Assembly (NCBI GenBank): GCA_016286365.1
Contig: JAEESN010000015.1
Coordinates: forward strand, 1 to 64,000
Reading direction: 5' to 3'
Length of the DNA stretch: 64,000 nucleotides
Origin: Treponema sp.
GTDB lineage: Bacteria; Spirochaetota; Spirochaetia; Treponematales; Treponemataceae
Shown piece by piece: positions 7,479 through 16,527 of this stretch (positions are counted from its first letter, which is position 1; every line of letters starts with the position of its first letter). Below the pieces are notes generated by a model. The model was not told the origin of the DNA, did no database searches, and saw only the letters and a list, made by a program, of their open reading frames with translations. A program made the translations under genes and the position numbers.

Positions 7479-8852
7479 ATGGATAAGACGATGAATGTTT
7501 CGACATCTGAAAATAAGATGGGTATTATGCCTGTAAATAAGCTTTTGTGGCAGATGTCTTTTCCGATGATGATTTCGATGCTGGTTCAGGCATGTTATAA
7601 CATCGTCGACAGTATCTTTGTTGCGCGTATGTCTACCGATGCGATGAATGCCATCTCGGTAGCGTTCCCGATTCAAAACCTTTTGATAGCATTTGCGGTT
7701 GGTACTGGTGTTGGTATTAATGCGGTTTTATCGCGTAAGCTTGGAGAAAAGGATCAGGAAAGTGTTGATAAGGCTGCAATGAACGGTATTTTTATTACAA
7801 TTGTGACATATCTTGTTTTTGCAGCTTTAAGTTTATTTGTTCCGCAGATCTTTTTTGAAAAACAGACTACAGATCCTATCATCCAGAATTATGGTGTTAC
7901 TTACCTTCGCATTGTTGTCGGTATGTCTTTTGGTCTTTTTGGTTCCATCACTTTTGAACGACTTTTACAGTCTACCGGAAAAACAACACTTTCCATGGTG
8001 AGTCAGCTTACGGGTACTGTGTTCAATCTTATTTTAGACCCGATTATGATTTTCGGATATTTTGGATGTCCTGCCATGGGTATTGCGGGGGCAGCGTGGG
8101 CTACTGTAATCGGACAGATTGCTGCCCTTGTTGTTTCCATCATCTTAAATCTTAAGTGCAATAAAGAAATCCATTTTGATTTACGTAAACTTCTGCCCGA
8201 TCCTAAAATCATAAAGATGATTTTTGCAGTCGGTATTCCTTCTATCATCCTCGGCTCTGTGGGTTCTGTAATGGTTTACTTTTTAAACATCATTCTTGGA
8301 AGATTTACGAAGGATGCCCAGACTGTATTCGGAATTTATTTTAAGCTTCAGAGCTTTATCTTTATGCCGGTTTTTGGGCTTAATAACGGTGCCGTTCCTA
8401 TCATCGCCTATAACTACGGGGCGCGAAAGAAAAAGAGGATGACCGATACTATTAAGACTGGATGTATAGGCGCTGCATCAATCATGGTTTTTGGAATCCT
8501 TATTTTTGAATTCTTCCCTCATCTTCTTCTTTCTTTTTTTGATGCTACTCCCGAAATTTACCGCATTGGTGAAATTGCTTTAAGAATCATCGCCATTCAT
8601 TTCCCTCTTGCTGCTATCTGTATCATGCTGGGATGTGTTTTACAGGCTTTGGGTAAGGGTGTTCAGAGTATGCTTGTAAGCTTTGTCCGCCAGCTGATTG
8701 TTCTTCTTCCTGTTGCCTGGCTTTTGTCTCTTTCGGGCAATCTTAATGTTGTATGGTGGGCATTCCCGATTGCAGAATTTGCATCGCTTATGTTTACACT
8801 TTTCTTCTATAAAAAGATTTATGATAAAACAATCAAACATATAGAAGCATAA
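7479..8852 (+). CDS. MATE family efflux transporter
   Basis: A 457-residue integral membrane protein with about twelve transmembrane helices in two MatE halves. The N-terminal half has the typical PMMISMLVQACYNIVDSIFV segment and the GTGVGINAVLSRKLGE loop; the second half begins near residue 245 (VGIPSIILGSVGSV). MATE proteins export cationic drugs or metabolites in exchange for Na+ or H+. Ribosome site is GAGG before ATG 7479. It is probably a single gene; its substrate cannot be assigned. Confidence 0.92.
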   Translation: MDKTMNVSTSENKMGIMPVNKLLWQMSFPMMISMLVQACYNIVDSIFVARMSTDAMNAISVAFPIQNLLIAFAVGTGVGINAVLSRKLGEKDQESVDKAAMNGIFITIVTYLVFAALSLFVPQIFFEKQTTDPIIQNYGVTYLRIVVGMSFGLFGSITFERLLQSTGKTTLSMVSQLTGTVFNLILDPIMIFGYFGCPAMGIAGAAWATVIGQIAALVVSIILNLKCNKEIHFDLRKLLPDPKIIKMIFAVGIPSIILGSVGSVMVYFLNIILGRFTKDAQTVFGIYFKLQSFIFMPVFGLNNGAVPIIAYNYGARKKKRMTDTIKTGCIGAASIMVFGILIFEFFPHLLLSFFDATPEIYRIGEIALRIIAIHFPLAAICIMLGCVLQALGKGVQSMLVSFVRQLIVLLPVAWLLSLSGNLNVVWWAFPIAEFASLMFTLFFYKKIYDKTIKHIEA

Positions 8853-8878
8853 AGATTTTTTTATTATAATAGGACTAT

Positions 8879-9190
8879 ATGGCAACACAACACAAAAAAA
8901 TTGATGAAGAAACTCTTAACAATCTGCTTTATCTTTCTCGTCTGTCTCCGGATTCAACGGATATGGACACTTTAAAAAAGCAGGTAGATGATATTGTCGG
9001 CTATTTTGATATTCTTTCGAAATATGATGACAGCGAAAACCCGTACGACGCATATCCTAAAACTCAGGCTGATAAGCTTAGAGAGGATGTTCCGGAAGGC
9101 GGCCTTGAAATTACCGACGTAAAAAAAGTAAGCAAAGATTTCATGGACGGCTACTTCCAGGTACCTAAGGTTTTGGGAGAGGGTGCCTAA
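8879..9190 (+). CDS. gatC: Asp/Glu-tRNA amidotransferase subunit C
   Basis: A 103-residue GatC. It has the two-helix start (IDEETLNNLLYLSRLS) and the DIVGYFDILSKYD segment, a central PKTQADKLREDVPEGG and the C-terminal GYFQVPKVL that wraps GatA. GatCAB converts misacylated Glu-tRNAGln or Asp-tRNAAsn to the amide form. TATAAT at 8865-8870 lies just upstream of the ATG, with AGGAC between, so the leader is very short. gatA follows after an unusual 136-bp gap; gatB is not in the window. Confidence 0.93.
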   Translation: MATQHKKIDEETLNNLLYLSRLSPDSTDMDTLKKQVDDIVGYFDILSKYDDSENPYDAYPKTQADKLREDVPEGGLEITDVKKVSKDFMDGYFQVPKVLGEGA

Positions 9191-9191
9191 A

Positions 9192-9310
9192 ATAGCAAAT
9201 CCGTTAAAAACAACAGTCCATCGGGACTGTTGTTTAGGATTTACACAAGAACGGCTCGCGAGATTTATCGAGCGGCTTAGGATAGGATAAGAAACTATAG
9301 CAAATCCGTT
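9192..9310. repeat. Inserted about 105-bp segment flanked by 14-bp direct repeats
   Basis: ATAGCAAATCCGTT occurs at 9192-9205, right after the gatC stop, and again at 9297-9310, right before the gatA ribosome site. Removing one copy and the interior would leave a normal short gatC-gatA spacer. The interior contains a perfect 12-bp hairpin (AAACAACAGTCC/GGACTGTTGTTT, 9208-9234) and a second weak GCTCG/CGAGC stem near 9252-9273. No coding potential. It may be a small non-autonomous palindromic element that made a target-site duplication, or a plain tandem duplication. Confidence 0.6.
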
Positions 9311-9326
9311 TTTTTTGGAGTTTTAA

Positions 9327-10826
9327 ATGTATTATACAATCGATGAAACCCGGGGTGCTTTGAAGGCCGGGAAAATTACCAGTGTTCAGCTTGTTCAGAA
9401 TGCTATTGATACTTTTAATAAGGATAAATCTGCCTCAATTCCGCTTAATGCTTTTATAGAAATGTATGATGATGCTGTTTCTAAGGCAGAAGCTGCAGAT
9501 AAATTGATTTCCCAGGCTAAGGCAAACGGCACAATCGATAAATTATTTTCGGAAAAACCGCTTTTGGGGCTTCCTTTTGCAAACAAAGATAACATCAACT
9601 GTAAAGGACATAAATTAACATGTGCTTCGAAAATCCTCGAAGGCTATGTTGCTCCATATAATGCTACTGTAATCGAACGCCTTGAAAACGCAGGTGCAAT
9701 TCCTCTTGGCCGATGTAATCAGGATGAATTTGCAATGGGTTCTTCTACAGAATATTCAAGCTATGGTCCAACCCGTAATCCGATCAACCGCGAATTTGTT
9801 TCGGGAGGTTCTTCGGGTGGTTCTGCAGCGGCTGTTGCTGCTAATCAGGCTTTGTTCGGTCTTGGAACAGAAACTGGTGGTTCTGTAAGACTTCCTGCGT
9901 CATACTGCGGTATCTATGGTCTTAAACCAACTTATGGTGTATTAAGCCGCTGGGGTGTTGTAGCTTACGGTTCTTCTCTTGATCAGGTTGGTATTCTTGG
10001 TCATACACCAGGTGACATTGCAGAGCCTTTGAGTCTTATGTGCGGAACAGATACTTTTGATGATACTTCTGCAGAACTTCCAAACGTAGATTCAATCAAA
10101 AACTTACAGGCTTTGAGCGATGCAGAATTTTCTAAAATAAAGGTTGCAATTCCAAAGCAGTTCCTTAAAACAGAAGGTGCAGATCCTGATGTTGTAAAAT
10201 GCTTTGGCGAAACACGCGAATGGTTTACTAAAAAAGGTGCCGTTGTAGAAGAAGTTGACCTTCCTATCCTCGACGCATCAATCGCTTCTTATTATGTAAT
10301 TGCCCTTGCAGAAGCTGCTTCTAACTTAAGCCGTTTTGATGGTATTCGTTATGGCCGCCGTGTTGATAACGGTAAGGGTTATGATGAACTTTATGTAGAC
10401 ACAAGATCCGAAGGTTTTGGTCCTGAAGTAAAGCGTCGTATTGTAATCGGTAACTACGTTCTTTCTGAACAGTTCTCCGGTGATACTTATAAAAAAGGTA
10501 TGACTGTAAGAGCAAGAATCCAGAGGGAAGTAGCCGCTGTTTTTGAAAAATACGACATCATCCTTTGTCCGACCTGTCCAACTGCGGCATTCAAACTCGG
10601 CTCTAAAGTGGACGATCCTCTTGAAATGTATCTTTCGGATCTTTATACAACCTTTGTTAATCTTGCGCGCATTCCTTCAATCAACGTGCCGGCAGGACGT
10701 ACTGGTGCAGACAATATGCCAATCGGTATGCAGTTTGCAGGAAAGATGTTCAACGAAAGTTTAATCTTACGTCTTGCTCAGTCTTGGGAAGAAGAACATA
10801 AGGATTGCGGAATTCCTGTAAAATAA
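9327..10826 (+). CDS. gatA: Asp/Glu-tRNA amidotransferase subunit A
   Basis: A 499-residue amidase-signature enzyme. The catalytic Lys is in PFANKDNINC, and the signature GGSSGGS and TETGGSVR segments supply the cis-Ser and Ser nucleophile. GatA frees ammonia from Gln or Asn for transfer by GatB. Length fits GatA (about 480-500). TTGGAG precedes the ATG at good spacing. It is downstream of gatC and normally co-transcribed; the inserted hairpin between them could lower its expression. The next gene is on the other strand. Confidence 0.95.
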   Translation: MYYTIDETRGALKAGKITSVQLVQNAIDTFNKDKSASIPLNAFIEMYDDAVSKAEAADKLISQAKANGTIDKLFSEKPLLGLPFANKDNINCKGHKLTCASKILEGYVAPYNATVIERLENAGAIPLGRCNQDEFAMGSSTEYSSYGPTRNPINREFVSGGSSGGSAAAVAANQALFGLGTETGGSVRLPASYCGIYGLKPTYGVLSRWGVVAYGSSLDQVGILGHTPGDIAEPLSLMCGTDTFDDTSAELPNVDSIKNLQALSDAEFSKIKVAIPKQFLKTEGADPDVVKCFGETREWFTKKGAVVEEVDLPILDASIASYYVIALAEAASNLSRFDGIRYGRRVDNGKGYDELYVDTRSEGFGPEVKRRIVIGNYVLSEQFSGDTYKKGMTVRARIQREVAAVFEKYDIILCPTCPTAAFKLGSKVDDPLEMYLSDLYTTFVNLARIPSINVPAGRTGADNMPIGMQFAGKMFNESLILRLAQSWEEEHKDCGIPVK

Positions 10827-10863
10827 TCAGCGTAAAAAAATCAGAAAATAATCAGGGGGGGGA

Positions 10864-12108
10864 TTAATCATCCTGATATTTATAGAAAATATCTTCTACC
10901 AAGGCCCGGTTTTCGACAAATAATTTTGCGAGAACCGGGTCAAATTGTGTTCCGGCACTGTCTTTAATTATTCCAAATGCAGTTTCGAGCGAGAATGGTT
11001 TTTTGTAGCAGCGTGGAGAAACAAGGGCATCGAAAACATCTGCAATCGACATGATTCTTGCGCTCAAAGGGATTTCTTTTTCGAAGAGATTATAAGGGTA
11101 GCCGTTTCCGTCCCAGCGTTCATGATGATAAGATGCTATTTCGCTTGCAATCCTTACGTATTCTTTGTCGTTCGAAGAGCCAAGAACATCAAGAATGATT
11201 CTGCGTCCTTCTTTTACATGCTTTTTCATCTCGTCGAATTCTTCGGGTGTAAGTTTGCCGGTTTTTTTAAGAATCGTATCCGAAACAACAATTTTTCCTA
11301 TATCGTGGAGTGGGGCTGCTCTGTGTAAAAGCGATATATAATCATTTGTAATAATTTCTGTATAAATTCCTTCGTCTTTGGCAATCTGAGCAAGAAGGCT
11401 TACATAATCTGCCGTGCGCTGTACGTGTTCTCCTGTGTCTCCGTCGCGGTCTTCTACTAAGTTTGAAAGGCTGATGATGGCGTCGTGCTGCATTTTGATT
11501 ATTTCGTTATTTTTTTTCTGAAGCTTTTCCGACTGGATTTCTACCTGGGCTCTAAGATTTTCTTCCATATAGGAAACCATGAAAGCAAAAAGAAGGACAC
11601 TGATAAGGATTATAAAACAGGTGATTATGATGTTTGAATCATAGATATATTTTATGATTTTTGGAGAAATCCTGATTATTCCTTCAAAATGAATAAAGCC
11701 TGCTACATTGATGATAAAAAGGGCGGCAGGAATCACAGCGGTAATCAAAGAAAGAAGAAGCTTTTTTCCGAAGATGAAGAACGGAATTATAGACATTATC
11801 AAAAGCAGAACGTGGAAGAAGGTTTCTGAGCCAAGATAATATTCAGCCAGGAATTGAAATATGATTAATTCTATGCCGGTGATGAGGAAGGTTGAAATGA
11901 CAAGGTTGAATTTTATGACAAGAAAGGTGAGTAGCGAGAAAACTATTACGCTTATGAGGTTAAAATTGAACATGGGGAGGATGTTCAGTTTCCAGAAAAT
12001 AAAGGTATAAGCTATCAGGTATAAAAGACTGAAGCTTGCTATGGTGAAAGAAATAATTCTGTTTCTATGCTCAGTAGCAATGAGGTGCTCACGGTGAATA
12101 TATTTCAT
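10864..12108 (-). CDS. Membrane HD-GYP domain protein, probable c-di-GMP phosphodiesterase
   Basis: A 414-residue protein. Residues about 20-185 hold six or so transmembrane helices, then a short coiled coil (LRAQVEIQSEKLQKKNNEI), then an HD-GYP domain to near the end. Key motifs are LHDIGK (HD metal ligands), YHHERWDGNGYP (the GYP motif) and RIMSIADVFDAL. Such proteins hydrolyse cyclic di-GMP; the N-terminus may sense membrane or small-molecule cues. It has no ribosome site; an extended -10 (TG then TATAAT, minus strand at 12121-12116) ends 7 nt before the ATG, suggesting a leaderless message. Its neighbour upstream is an adenylate cyclase on the same strand. Confidence 0.9.
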   Translation of the reverse strand: MKYIHREHLIATEHRNRIISFTIASFSLLYLIAYTFIFWKLNILPMFNFNLISVIVFSLLTFLVIKFNLVISTFLITGIELIIFQFLAEYYLGSETFFHVLLLIMSIIPFFIFGKKLLLSLITAVIPAALFIINVAGFIHFEGIIRISPKIIKYIYDSNIIITCFIILISVLLFAFMVSYMEENLRAQVEIQSEKLQKKNNEIIKMQHDAIISLSNLVEDRDGDTGEHVQRTADYVSLLAQIAKDEGIYTEIITNDYISLLHRAAPLHDIGKIVVSDTILKKTGKLTPEEFDEMKKHVKEGRRIILDVLGSSNDKEYVRIASEIASYHHERWDGNGYPYNLFEKEIPLSARIMSIADVFDALVSPRCYKKPFSLETAFGIIKDSAGTQFDPVLAKLFVENRALVEDIFYKYQDD

Positions 12109-12148
12109 TAATTAAATTATACATCAAAATTTTAAAAAAAGGAGAAAA

Positions 12149-14347
12149 TTATTTTACGCTCATAACGAAAACGCCATCCCAGCGGCGGTCCGGAGGATTC
12201 TTTTTAAAGTGCTTGATGCGGTCCAGGAAGATGATTGACGGCATATCGTTGTATTTTTCTGCGCATTCTTTGAAGAAAGGTTCTGCCTTATCCCAGTTCT
12301 GTTTTCTGTATGCATGAAGACCTTTTTCAAAGAGATTTTTTATTTCGTAGAGCTTATCCGAAGCTTCTGTGCTTATCTGTAAAATCTCGTAAATGCGGAC
12401 CGGCTCTGATTTTCCTTTTACGGTGATAAAATCAAGCTCGCGGCAGACAAATGCGTCTTTGAGTTTTTTGTAAACTGCTTCTGTGATAATCGACTTTGAA
12501 CCGTAGGCTTTGTTTGCGCCTTCGAGTCTTGCTGCAAGGTTTACGGTGTCTCCGATGGAAGTAAAATCCATACGCGATTTTGATCCCACAGAGCCGAATA
12601 CTACCTTACCCGTGTTTATACCAATGCCGATTGAAATTACGTCTTCTCCGCTCTGGAGTGCCTGCTGCTGTTCCTTTCGCATAGCGGCCCGTATTTCCAT
12701 GGCGGCTTTGCAGGCGTTGTATTCTTTTTTAGGGCCGCCGAAAAATGCCATCATTTCGTCGCCGACGAATTTATCTACGTCGCCCGAGTTGTTTAAAATG
12801 ATTTCTGTTTCGATGTCCAGATAGTGGTTCAGAATTTCTACAATGTCTTTTGGAGAGCGGTCTTCGCATAGAGTCGTAAATCCGCGGATATCTGTAAACA
12901 AAAAGCACAAATCTCGCGAACGGCTCTGGGAAGAACCTCGGTCAGCATTTTTAAGTGTAGAAAAAGAAATGTACGGAACAATTCCCTTTACCAGCGAGAA
13001 TGTGTTATCTATTTCTTCCGAAAGCTCTTTTATTTCGTCGTGGGTTGTAATCGTATCTTCAAAAGAAAATGATTCAGTAGAAAATTTAGAATGACCGGAA
13101 AGGGTTTGCGAAATTGCATCAGAAGTTCTGTGAACGTTTGCCCGTAAGAAGATTAGAGGGTTTGTAATAAAGTCGGCAAGGAAGAGGATTAATACAACTG
13201 AAATATAAAGGAAGATTATTGAGCATGCGAAGACTAAAATCTTAATTTTATAATAAGGCACCATCAGTGTTTCTTCTTTATAAGTTACGATTGAAAATCC
13301 TACAAGCTTTTTTCCTGCCTGGCGCTGCAATGTAACGGGGTAGATGTATTTACAGGTTCCTCTTGCTCTGTTGTAAATCGGCTCTCTTAAATAAAGTCCT
13401 GTCTTAAATCTTTTTATGTATTCTCTTGCCTGTGCTTCTGTGATTGTAAGTTCATCTTCAGGAACATTTTTTCTTTTTCCGGTTGAATATGCAAATGTGT
13501 CGAAAGGCGGAAGCTCGGTATTATCATCAATATCTTCCATAAAAATCTGTGCGTTTTTAGAAGAGATGATTATATCGATTCTGTCGAAAGGGGAGCTTGC
13601 ATATCCGTTAGAAACTTTCTGGGAAGAAAAGAAACTCGAAATCTTTTTGTTTTCACCTTCTGCTGTCTCGTATACGGCTGCCGTCTGTTCTGACTGTGCG
13701 CGTCCTATATCACTTACTGCCTGGGTAATCTGAGTTTTATATCCGCTTAAAATCAAAAGTGTAAATGTAATCAGGATTACGAGGATGGTTCCTATAACAA
13801 TTAAAATCAGTTTTGTCTTAATCGAAAAGCGGTGTTTTCTGTCTATATTTTTGATTATGTTTTTTGATTCTTCGTATTCAGGGTTTGTAGTGCGGTAAAA
13901 ATATATTCCAAAGAAGGTGAGCGTCAGATGACTAAGGCTTGCAAAAGCAAAAAGTATATAAATTGAAACATCAAGATTTTTAAACCATCTTATTGTGTTT
14001 GCAAAAAGTATTAACGACGACACACTGCAGAAAAGATAAATTGAAAGTCCTGCGATTGTGAGTATGTAAACAATCTTGTATGGAATTTTTTTGTTAAAGC
14101 ATGTGTAGATAAAAAAGATTGAAATGAGAGGAAGAAGATAAATCATAAAATCCAGGATTTTAAAAACTGATGTCTGGATTAAGGGAGAAACCGAAAAAGG
14201 CAGATTAAAAGAAAAAAGCGTTGTCGGTAAAAAAGTTTCATCATAGATTTCTATAGGCTCCATGGTTATTGGGCTAAAGAAAAGAAGCAGGAGTACTGCG
14301 GCGGGAATTATTCTAAACAGATAAAATGATAACTTTTTAAATGTCAT
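12149..14347 (-). CDS. Membrane class III adenylate cyclase with C-terminal TPR-like segment
   Basis: A 732-residue protein. About five N-terminal transmembrane helices (to residue 160) are followed by another near 180-205, an extracytoplasmic segment, a helix near 372-397 and a HAMP-like stretch. The catalytic domain spans roughly 475-650: FTDIRGFT and KFVGDEMMAFFG carry the two metal Asp residues and the adenine-contacting Lys, and FTSIGDTVNLAARLEG carries the Thr, Asn and Arg typical of class IIIb cyclases. The last 90 residues look like a TPR unit (GLHAYRKQNWDKAEPFFKEC). It should make cAMP in response to an unknown signal. It lies 40 bp upstream of the HD-GYP gene. Confidence 0.9.
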   Translation of the reverse strand: MTFKKLSFYLFRIIPAAVLLLLFFSPITMEPIEIYDETFLPTTLFSFNLPFSVSPLIQTSVFKILDFMIYLLPLISIFFIYTCFNKKIPYKIVYILTIAGLSIYLFCSVSSLILFANTIRWFKNLDVSIYILFAFASLSHLTLTFFGIYFYRTTNPEYEESKNIIKNIDRKHRFSIKTKLILIVIGTILVILITFTLLILSGYKTQITQAVSDIGRAQSEQTAAVYETAEGENKKISSFFSSQKVSNGYASSPFDRIDIIISSKNAQIFMEDIDDNTELPPFDTFAYSTGKRKNVPEDELTITEAQAREYIKRFKTGLYLREPIYNRARGTCKYIYPVTLQRQAGKKLVGFSIVTYKEETLMVPYYKIKILVFACSIIFLYISVVLILFLADFITNPLIFLRANVHRTSDAISQTLSGHSKFSTESFSFEDTITTHDEIKELSEEIDNTFSLVKGIVPYISFSTLKNADRGSSQSRSRDLCFLFTDIRGFTTLCEDRSPKDIVEILNHYLDIETEIILNNSGDVDKFVGDEMMAFFGGPKKEYNACKAAMEIRAAMRKEQQQALQSGEDVISIGIGINTGKVVFGSVGSKSRMDFTSIGDTVNLAARLEGANKAYGSKSIITEAVYKKLKDAFVCRELDFITVKGKSEPVRIYEILQISTEASDKLYEIKNLFEKGLHAYRKQNWDKAEPFFKECAEKYNDMPSIIFLDRIKHFKKNPPDRRWDGVFVMSVK

Positions 14348-14446
14348 ATAAATAGGATAACATAGTTTTTAAAAAAAAGAAAAAACTATTGGAATAAAAA
14401 ACAAAAATTATGTAATATAGGATTATATAAAAACTTGGAGAGTAAG

Positions 14447-15298
14447 ATGACTGGTCTTGTCTTAGAAGGTGGAGGACACAGGGGTATTTATGCTGCCGGT
14501 GTTCTTGATGTTTTATTGGAAAATAAAATAAAAGTTGATGGTGTGATCGGGGTTTCGGCCGGTGCTATTCATGGGTCTAATTTTATCTCCGGTCAGGTTG
14601 GACGTTCTGTAAGATATACTGAGCGGTATTGTTCTAATCCACAGTATATGGGCTGGCGTTCGTTTTTTAAAACAGGTGATTTATTTAATACTGAATTCTG
14701 TTACAGAACACTCCCTGATTTTTTAGATCCTTTTGATTACACTGCTTTTTCTAAATCTAAAGTTCCTTATTATGTTGTAGTAACGGAATTAAAAACCGGT
14801 AAGGCTGTATATCACAAGTGTAAGTCTTTAAAGGATGAAAATATGGACTGGCTTCGTGCTTCTGCTTCCATGCCGCTTGTTTCTAATCCGGTTGAAATCA
14901 AAAATAAACTTTATTACGACGGCGGTGTTGCTGACTCACTTCCTGTGGCAAAATTCGAAGAGCTCGGATTTAATAAAAACATTGTTGTTCTTACCCAGGA
15001 AAAGGGATACAGAAAAAAGCCGAACCGCCTTATAAAGCTGATTGAAAAAAAATACAAAGATTATCCTGACTTTGTAGAAGCGATGAGAAATCGTCACGAA
15101 ATTTATAATCAGGAAATTGAATATATTGAACAGCAGGAAATTGCGGAAAATGCATTTATCATCCGTCCTTCTTCTAAACCACTTGCGGGAAGGCTCGAAA
15201 AGGATTCTGCAAAAATCAGGCTGACTTATGAGCTTGGGCGTCGTGATGCGATTCAGGCTTTGAACAATTTAAAATGCTTTTTAAATCCGTCGTATTAA
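14447..15298 (+). CDS. Patatin-like phospholipase
   Basis: A 283-residue patatin/RssA-type serine hydrolase. The oxyanion motif is GGGHRG near residue 10, the nucleophile elbow GVSAG near residue 38, and the catalytic Asp is in YYDGG near 155. Patatins cleave acyl esters of phospholipids. I chose ATG 14447 rather than an in-frame TTG at 14435 because GGAG (14437-14440) is well placed as a ribosome site for the ATG. It is cytoplasmic, with no signal peptide. It lies divergently from the cyclase, so the roughly 100 bp between them must hold both promoters. Confidence 0.92.
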   Translation: MTGLVLEGGGHRGIYAAGVLDVLLENKIKVDGVIGVSAGAIHGSNFISGQVGRSVRYTERYCSNPQYMGWRSFFKTGDLFNTEFCYRTLPDFLDPFDYTAFSKSKVPYYVVVTELKTGKAVYHKCKSLKDENMDWLRASASMPLVSNPVEIKNKLYYDGGVADSLPVAKFEELGFNKNIVVLTQEKGYRKKPNRLIKLIEKKYKDYPDFVEAMRNRHEIYNQEIEYIEQQEIAENAFIIRPSSKPLAGRLEKDSAKIRLTYELGRRDAIQALNNLKCFLNPSY

Positions 15299-15349
15299 AA
15301 CGGATAACATAAAACTACATAAGGTTGAACTTGAACAAAGGGGTATAAC

Positions 15350-16444
15350 ATGCAGGGTAGACTTGAAATCGGACAGCAGATTGAAACAGAAATTGTAGCC
15401 GTTACAGACACAACTATTTTTCTTGATTTGAATGCAAAATCAGAGGGTGTTTTAGACCGGGCTGAGCTTGCAGATGAAAACGGAGAAGTGAGTGTAAAAG
15501 AGGGCGATAAGATTAAAGTCTATTTTACAGGCGAAGTTCATGGCGAAATGCGTTTTACAACAAAAATCAGCGGTGGAAAGGCAGATTTGTCTATGCTCGA
15601 AAACGCATATCAAAATCATATTCCGGTAGAAGGTCATGTAGAAAAAGAAATCAAGGGTGGTTTTGAAGTAAAACTTGGATCAAGCCGCGCATTCTGTCCT
15701 TATTCCCAGATGGGATTTAAGAAAAAGGAAGAGCCATCATATTATGTTGGAAAGCATCTTAGTTTTATAATCACAGAATTTAAAAACGATGGAAAGGATA
15801 TTCTTGTTTCTAACCGTCTGATTGGAGAACGCGAACACGAAGCGGGTCTTGAAAAACTTGCGGGCGAAATAAAAGAAGGTTCTATTGTAGATGCTGTTGT
15901 TGAATCAATAGAAAAATTCGGCGCTTTTGTAAATATTCAGGGCTTCCGTGCTCTTCTTCCTATAAGCGAAATGTCTTTGGACAGAGTTTCGGATGCGGGT
16001 GAAGTTGTAAAGGCTGGTGAAGAGATAAAGGTCAAAGTAATTCATACAGACTGGAAAAATGAACGTGTGAGTGTAAGTCTTAAAGCCCTTATGGCAGATC
16101 CTTGGGAAAATGTAGAAAAGAAATTCAGCCCGGGTACAAAAATCGATGGTGAGATTTCCCGCATTGCCGATTTTGGTCTTTTTGTAAATCTTGATAAGGG
16201 AATCGACGGGCTTGTTCACATCAGCGAGCTTGAAGATGTTTCTGCAAATACAAATCTTCGTAAGGTTTATAAAATCGGGCAGAAAATGAGTGTGGTTGTA
16301 GAAAAGGTTGATGCGGCTCAAAAACGTATTTCCCTTGTTCCTGCAACCTCTAAAGAACAGGACCAAACTGCTCAAAAGTACCTTTCTTCTCAGGATGATG
16401 ACGGAGAAACCTACAATCCTTTTGCGGCTCTCTTGAAAAAATAA
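15350..16444 (+). CDS. S1 RNA-binding domain protein (RpsA-like)
   Basis: A 364-residue protein made of about four S1 folds: residues 6-70, a more divergent 75-155, 170-245 and 260-340. The third and fourth are clearest, with VVESIEKFGAFVNIQGFRALLPISEMS and ISRIADFGLFVNLDKGIDGLVHISEL. It is shorter than a six-domain ribosomal protein S1, so it may be the organism's reduced S1 or an S1-like RNA-binding regulator. AAGGGG precedes the ATG. It is followed by about 80 bp of AT-rich sequence and the giant-protein gene. Confidence 0.88.
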   Translation: MQGRLEIGQQIETEIVAVTDTTIFLDLNAKSEGVLDRAELADENGEVSVKEGDKIKVYFTGEVHGEMRFTTKISGGKADLSMLENAYQNHIPVEGHVEKEIKGGFEVKLGSSRAFCPYSQMGFKKKEEPSYYVGKHLSFIITEFKNDGKDILVSNRLIGEREHEAGLEKLAGEIKEGSIVDAVVESIEKFGAFVNIQGFRALLPISEMSLDRVSDAGEVVKAGEEIKVKVIHTDWKNERVSVSLKALMADPWENVEKKFSPGTKIDGEISRIADFGLFVNLDKGIDGLVHISELEDVSANTNLRKVYKIGQKMSVVVEKVDAAQKRISLVPATSKEQDQTAQKYLSSQDDDGETYNPFAALLKK

Positions 16445-16527
16445 TAATCACTTCTTCCTCTTTTTCTGCCGATAATATAATGTAATACTGTTTTTATTCC
16501 GGTGTTATATTATAATGTAGGCGGAGA

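Noticed and set aside
7413..8888. Minus-strand frames opposite the MATE gene
   Set aside because: Shadow frames opposite a clear membrane protein gene; no independent start signals.
10945..11328. 127-residue plus-strand frame opposite the HD-GYP gene
   Set aside because: It overlaps a well-supported gene completely and has no family resemblance.
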